Of a stretch of DNA of 7,928 bases, positions 5,310-7,928 are shown piece by piece. Origin of the DNA: Syntrophorhabdus sp. GTDB taxonomy: Bacteria > Desulfobacterota > BSN033 > UBA1163. Both the position numbers and the translations under genes were made by a program. Location: assembly GCA_020724025.1 (NCBI GenBank), contig DYHU01000174.1, positions 1 to 7,928 on the forward strand, read 5' to 3'. Within the stretch, counting starts at the first letter, position 1. Each line of letters begins with the position of its first letter. The notes beneath the pieces were generated by a model. It had not been told where the DNA came from. It saw nothing but the letters and a program-made list of their open reading frames with translations, and searched no databases.

Positions 5310-5547
5310 GGGGCGCGGGAGAAACGCAGTGGACAGGCGAGCCAAAGGCTCGACTAGACATTGAAGTTTTTTCCCGAAGATGGACGATCCCGCAAGGCGA
5401 GACGGAGCGAACGGAAGCCCATCGGCCGGGGTACTACGCCGTTGTTTTTGCCGCTATCAAATGATCAATTTTTCTGGCGGCAAAAACAATGGAGCGACCA
5501 CAATAATCATTTATCAACAAAGGGAGCGTCGTAGTGCCCTTTGTTAG
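5305..5547. repeat. mosaic attC-like site (S5)
   Basis: Framed by CTAAC (5305-5309) and GTTAG (5543-5547). The left half, to about 5424, matches the site at 7770 (and 154-328 inverted): GGGGCGCGGG, then the CGAGCC-AAA-GGCTCG hairpin, then TTTTTCCCGAAGATGG. The right half, from about 5441, matches the sites at 4571-4718 and 1-80: TTGTTTTTGCCGC (5442-5454) pairing with 5477-5489, then GGAGCGACCACAA and GGGAGCGTCGTAG. GGTACTACG near 5430-5438 pairs with CGTAGTGCC near 5530-5538. At 243 nt it is about the sum of the two parent types. Confidence 0.75.
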
Positions 5548-6490
5548 CCGCCGCCCAGCGAATGCTACTTGGATTGCATCCAACGAACCAACTCGGTTGC
5601 AAGCTCCTCCCGAACATTCCGAAATGAGTGATCCGTGTGAAGAGTGACGAATCTGATCTTGGTGGCTACAGCCTTTTTCAGAGCGCGATATAAAGGAAGG
5701 AGGAATTGATCGATCGTAATTTGAGCATCATCCCATCCACCGATCAAGAGTATATCACGCGCAGCAAGATCATTGGCGCTGAGTCGCAAATCGACAGGAG
5801 TTGGATTCGCCGCGAGCTTCTTGAGGAGCCCACTACCCTCGAAATTGATGGGTCCATCAGGTGTCTTGAGCTTGTCGAAGAGCGAGTCCATCGATTGGGC
5901 CATCTGCGGATTGCGCAGGTATTCTCGTGCGAACTCACCGTGGTCAGTACCAGCGATGGAAATTACTCGTCGTATCTCTGGATGGCGTGATGCATAGGTC
6001 AACGCCATTCCGCCGCCATAACTATATCCGACGAGGACGACTCGGCTCGTGTCGACGTGGAATCTCCGGACGATGTCACTTTGATGCAGATAATCATAAG
6101 CGGCCTGGATGTCCGTCAGAGTGTTCGACATGCTGAATTCACCTTCGCTTTTGTGCGTTCCGCTGTAGTTGAAGGTGAGAACATTGACTCCAGCAGTAGC
6201 TAGCTTCTGACCAAGACCTAGCACGTCTTGTTGGTTGCCCGGAAAGCCCTGTAACAGAATGAGCGTCGGAGTGGGGCCAGTGGTACCTCCTTGGTAGAAC
6301 TTACCCTTCAGAAAGTGACCCTGAGTCTGAAAAGTGATGTCGTCAGGAGTTTGAGTAACGGTTTGTCCAAAAGAGGAACAGAGAACCAGGAAAGACAAAG
6401 CTAGGCTAACATCTAGCCTCGTTGGAGTCCAGGCTAGCAAACGGAAGATAGTTGTCATGGTGAGATTCCTTTCGCTGGGTGGCGGCTAAC
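5543..6490. mobile_element. gene cassette: exported alpha/beta hydrolase
   Basis: Left end GTTAGCCGCCGCCCAGCGAA (5543-5562). Right end, reverse-complemented, GTTAGCCGCCACCCAGCGAA (6471-6490). They match at 19 of 20 positions, and the single mismatch is base 11, G left and A right. This is the longest and cleanest terminal repeat in the window. Only 32 bp separate the start codon from the end, and the ribosome site AAAGGA directly adjoins the repeat. Confidence 0.8.
5565..6458 (-). CDS. exported alpha/beta hydrolase
   Basis: A 297-residue serine hydrolase of the alpha/beta fold. Residues 1-31 form an export signal: basic start, hydrophobic stretch LDVSLALSFLVLC, cleavage likely near FGQ. The oxyanion strand is LILLQGFPGN (66-75). 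The nucleophile elbow is GYSYGG with Ser146. The acid is probably Asp243 or Asp244 in GGWDDAQIT, and the base His277 in HTDHSF, so the triad looks complete. The extended FNYSGTHKSEGEFS stretch (96-109) is typical of the dienelactone hydrolase/acyl-peptidase-like group of predicted esterases and peptidases; the substrate is unknown. An AAAGGA site eight bases before the ATG at 6458 fixes the start. It is alone in its cassette, and its stop is about 20 bp from the left end. Confidence 0.88.
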   Translation of the reverse strand: MTTIFRLLAWTPTRLDVSLALSFLVLCSSFGQTVTQTPDDITFQTQGHFLKGKFYQGGTTGPTPTLILLQGFPGNQQDVLGLGQKLATAGVNVLTFNYSGTHKSEGEFSMSNTLTDIQAAYDYLHQSDIVRRFHVDTSRVVLVGYSYGGGMALTYASRHPEIRRVISIAGTDHGEFAREYLRNPQMAQSMDSLFDKLKTPDGPINFEGSGLLKKLAANPTPVDLRLSANDLAARDILLIGGWDDAQITIDQFLLPLYRALKKAVATKIRFVTLHTDHSFRNVREELATELVRWMQSK

Positions 6491-6616
6491 GTCTGGCGTG
6501 TTTACGCCGTCCCGTTTGCTGCTATGATCGACCGATTTTTTCTGCAGCAAACGGGATAGAGCGAACCGAATAATTTCTCTTTCAATAAATGTGAGAGCCG
6601 TAACCACGCCTGTTAG
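6486..6616. repeat. attC-like folded site (S6)
   Basis: Framed by CTAAC (6486-6490) and GTTAG (6612-6616). GGCGTG (6495-6500) can pair with CACGCC (6605-6610), leaving four unpaired bases on one side and one on the other; GGCGT can instead form a small hairpin with ACGCC at 6504-6508. A perfect 12-bp stem pairs CCCGTTTGCTGC (6511-6522) with 6544-6555 over a 21-nt loop beginning TATGA and ending TTTTTTCT. This is the diverged relative of the stem in the sites at 4571 and 5305. Confidence 0.7.
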
Positions 6617-7774
6617 CAGCAGTGCGTTTGAGTATCTTGTATTTCGTTGTCTTGGGTTTATAGCTGGTGTTTAGGTTTACTCCGACTTTGCTTCCCTTAG
6701 ACTCCACATCATTTGGACTCATCCTTGAGCGCTTCAGATACGGATAGTTCAATAAATTTGGGAATGTTGGGATGCGGTAGGAGCGTTTTTCCGTTCCACT
6801 CGTACGTTAGACCCTCGAGACGGGTGGCGATCTTTCCTTCAACCCCACCAGACGCAAGAAACAGAGGGATGATGAGGACTTTCCCGTCCTTTCCAGCCTG
6901 ACGCACAATACTGCGCAAGTGTTCTTTCGCCTGTTCATGGATATTCGTATCAGCATCATCACGAACGGTTAGGCAAAAAATGTTTTTGAAGTTCTTGCCC
7001 TTCACACTAAACAGTGCTCTCATTTGGCCGGACAGATTTTCCATCGTTTGCACCCAATGCCGATTATCAGATTCGTCGTTCGGACCGTGAGCAACCAAAA
7101 TAACCGTTTCATGGTCAGATTGCCCACTGAGTTCCGTTACTCTCTCACAGAGTATTTCTGCCACCAATGGATGGTCATCCAGGGCCTTTGTCATCACGAT
7201 CTTTTGCTTAAGCTTAAGCGGCTGAAGATGTGCATCACTTTTGTGAGACGACTCGATGTGGTTATCCCTTCCATCGGGATGTCCTTCATCGTTGCTGTTC
7301 GCTCCATCGTGGCCATGATTATGATTTATCATTGGTTCATCAGCAAGTTCTTTCCTGAGACCAAGGAGATACTCGGTTTGTCGGATAATCGGACTGTGAG
7401 TGGAAACGAACAGAGGAATGACAACTACCTTGGTCACGGACTCCTTCTTTAAGTCGACGAATCCCTGCTGGATGGTGAGAGCATCGGCCATACCAAATGC
7501 TATGGCAACGACATACTTAGTTTGGAGGGGCTTTACAGCTTCATGCACAGCATCTTGCCACGTCTGACTGCCGCCGTGTGCTAGGACGAGAATTCCTGTC
7601 TTTTCGGCTTCTTGAGCTGAGGAGTGAAGTATGCAGCAAAAAAGGGAGAGCGCCAATAGTGGTTTCATTCTTATATTGTTCCTTTCTGTTTTTTGAGAAT
7701 CCTTGATGATATTAACTCTGATCATTCAAAATGTATTGGTTTCCATCACATTTTCCAAACGCATTGCAGCTAAC
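6612..7774. mobile_element. gene cassette: exported CbiX-like protein
   Basis: Left end GTTAGCAGCAGTGCGTTTG (6612-6630). Right end, reverse-complemented, GTTAGCTGCAATGCGTTTG (7756-7774). They match at 17 of 19 positions, with mismatches at bases 7 and 11 (G left, A right). Bases 6631-6708, between the end and the stop codon, hold nothing I recognise. About 106 bp lie upstream of the start codon, enough for a promoter, but I see no clear one. Confidence 0.75.
6709..7668 (-). CDS. exported CbiX/SirB-like chelatase with His-rich insert
   Basis: A 319-residue protein related to sirohydrochlorin chelatases (CbiX/SirB), which insert cobalt, nickel or iron into the sirohydrochlorin ring during cobamide, F430 or sirohaem synthesis. 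It has two chelatase-like halves. The first has ILVLAHGGS with His31 and IPLFVSTHSPII with His91, the expected metal-binding pair. The second has VILVAHGPND with His194, but IPLFLASGGVEGKI lacks the partner histidine. A His/Asp-rich stretch (about 116-147, with HNHGHDG) separates them, as in some long CbiX proteins. Unusually, residues 1-18 look like a cleavable export signal ending HSSA-Q, so it may act in the periplasm. The start at 7668 has AGAAAGGA upstream; an ATG 19 codons earlier is less likely. Substrate is not proven. Confidence 0.8.
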   Translation of the reverse strand: MKPLLALSLFCCILHSSAQEAEKTGILVLAHGGSQTWQDAVHEAVKPLQTKYVVAIAFGMADALTIQQGFVDLKKESVTKVVVIPLFVSTHSPIIRQTEYLLGLRKELADEPMINHNHGHDGANSNDEGHPDGRDNHIESSHKSDAHLQPLKLKQKIVMTKALDDHPLVAEILCERVTELSGQSDHETVILVAHGPNDESDNRHWVQTMENLSGQMRALFSVKGKNFKNIFCLTVRDDADTNIHEQAKEHLRSIVRQAGKDGKVLIIPLFLASGGVEGKIATRLEGLTYEWNGKTLLPHPNIPKFIELSVSEALKDESK

Positions 7775-7928
7775 GGGGCGCGGGAAAAACGCAGTGGACA
7801 GGCGAGCCAAAGGCTCGACTGGACATTGAAGTTTTTCCCGAAGATGGGCGATCCCGCAAAGCGGGACGCAGCAAACGGAAGCCCATCGAGGGCGAAGGTC
7901 GCCTGAGCCAAGGCGTCGGCGACCGAAG
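7770..7928. repeat. attC-like folded site (S7), cut by the window end
   Basis: Begins CTAAC (7770-7774) then GGGGCGCGGG. It holds a CGGGAAAAAC/GTTTTTCCCG stem with the CGAGCC-AAA-GGCTCG cap, a GATGGGC/GCCCATC stem around TCCCGC-AAA-GCGGGA, and a GGTCGCC/GGCGACC stem flanked by GAA on both sides. It is the near-exact inverted copy of 170-328. By comparison with that copy only about 16 bases, closing the outer stem, are missing beyond the window. Confidence 0.75.

Noticed and set aside
4764..5345. Longer start for the methyltransferase-like protein
   Set aside because: The extra 27 codons lie in the cassette end and folded site; the internal ATG at 5264 begins the first membrane helix.
1..7928. 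CRISPR array
   Set aside because: The repeats are long, diverged, widely spaced and separated by genes rather than by short uniform spacers.

Overview
The window is a stretch of an integron-like gene-cassette array. Its nature is clear from the sequence; its owner is not. Ten credible genes lie in seven cassettes. Each pair of neighbouring cassettes is separated by a long, heavily folded, non-coding repeat that begins TAAC and ends GTTA, like the attC sites of chromosomal integrons. No integrase, attI site or conserved chromosomal gene is present, so this is either the inside of a large array or an array without its integrase (CALIN-like). Several genes have good Shine-Dalgarno sequences and several proteins carry export signals. 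The style recalls the Bacteroidota/Ignavibacteriota or a spirochaete, but I cannot place the organism with confidence.

Layout, left to right: a partial site (1-145); an 18-bp gene-less cassette (141-158); a folded site (154-328); a minus-strand operon of two DUF2892-like membrane proteins flanking a DUF3303-like protein (362-1132); a collapsed cassette junction (about 1185-1214); a minus-strand nuclease with an apparently inactive DNA-glycosylase-like HhH domain and a PD-(D/E)XK-like domain (1210-2457); a 380-nt compound site (2479-2858); a plus-strand Phd/YefM-ParE/RelE toxin-antitoxin pair (2942-3506); a site (3542-3670); a minus-strand secreted protein with six 26-residue repeats (3748-4551); a site (4571-4718); a minus-strand isoprenylcysteine/phospholipid methyltransferase-like membrane enzyme (4764-5264); a mosaic site (5305-5547); a minus-strand exported alpha/beta hydrolase (5565-6458); a site (6486-6616); a minus-strand exported CbiX-like chelatase (6709-7668); and the start of a last site (7770 to the window end) that is an almost exact inverted copy of the site at 154-328.

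The most notable observation is a rule at the cassette ends. The two ends of each cassette are inverted repeats of 14-21 bp that differ from cassette to cassette but match within a cassette. In all six intact pairs the ends differ at base 11, counting from the G of GTTA: G at the left end, A at the right end. Base 8 is G at all 13 readable ends. In the excised circle this would place one G-T wobble (or A-C mismatch on the other strand) at a fixed place in an extended stem outside the presumed crossover. The folded sites also share modules: a stem that changes in compensated fashion under a conserved loop, and hairpins with a fixed GAA/GTA or GAA/GAA internal loop.

The genes do not form one pathway. 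They look like a typical cassette cargo: a toxin-antitoxin pair, a candidate defence nuclease, and envelope or exported proteins. Three minus-strand cassettes leave too little room upstream of their start codon for a promoter and probably rely on read-through. The toxin-antitoxin cassette reads the opposite way and appears to have its own leader.
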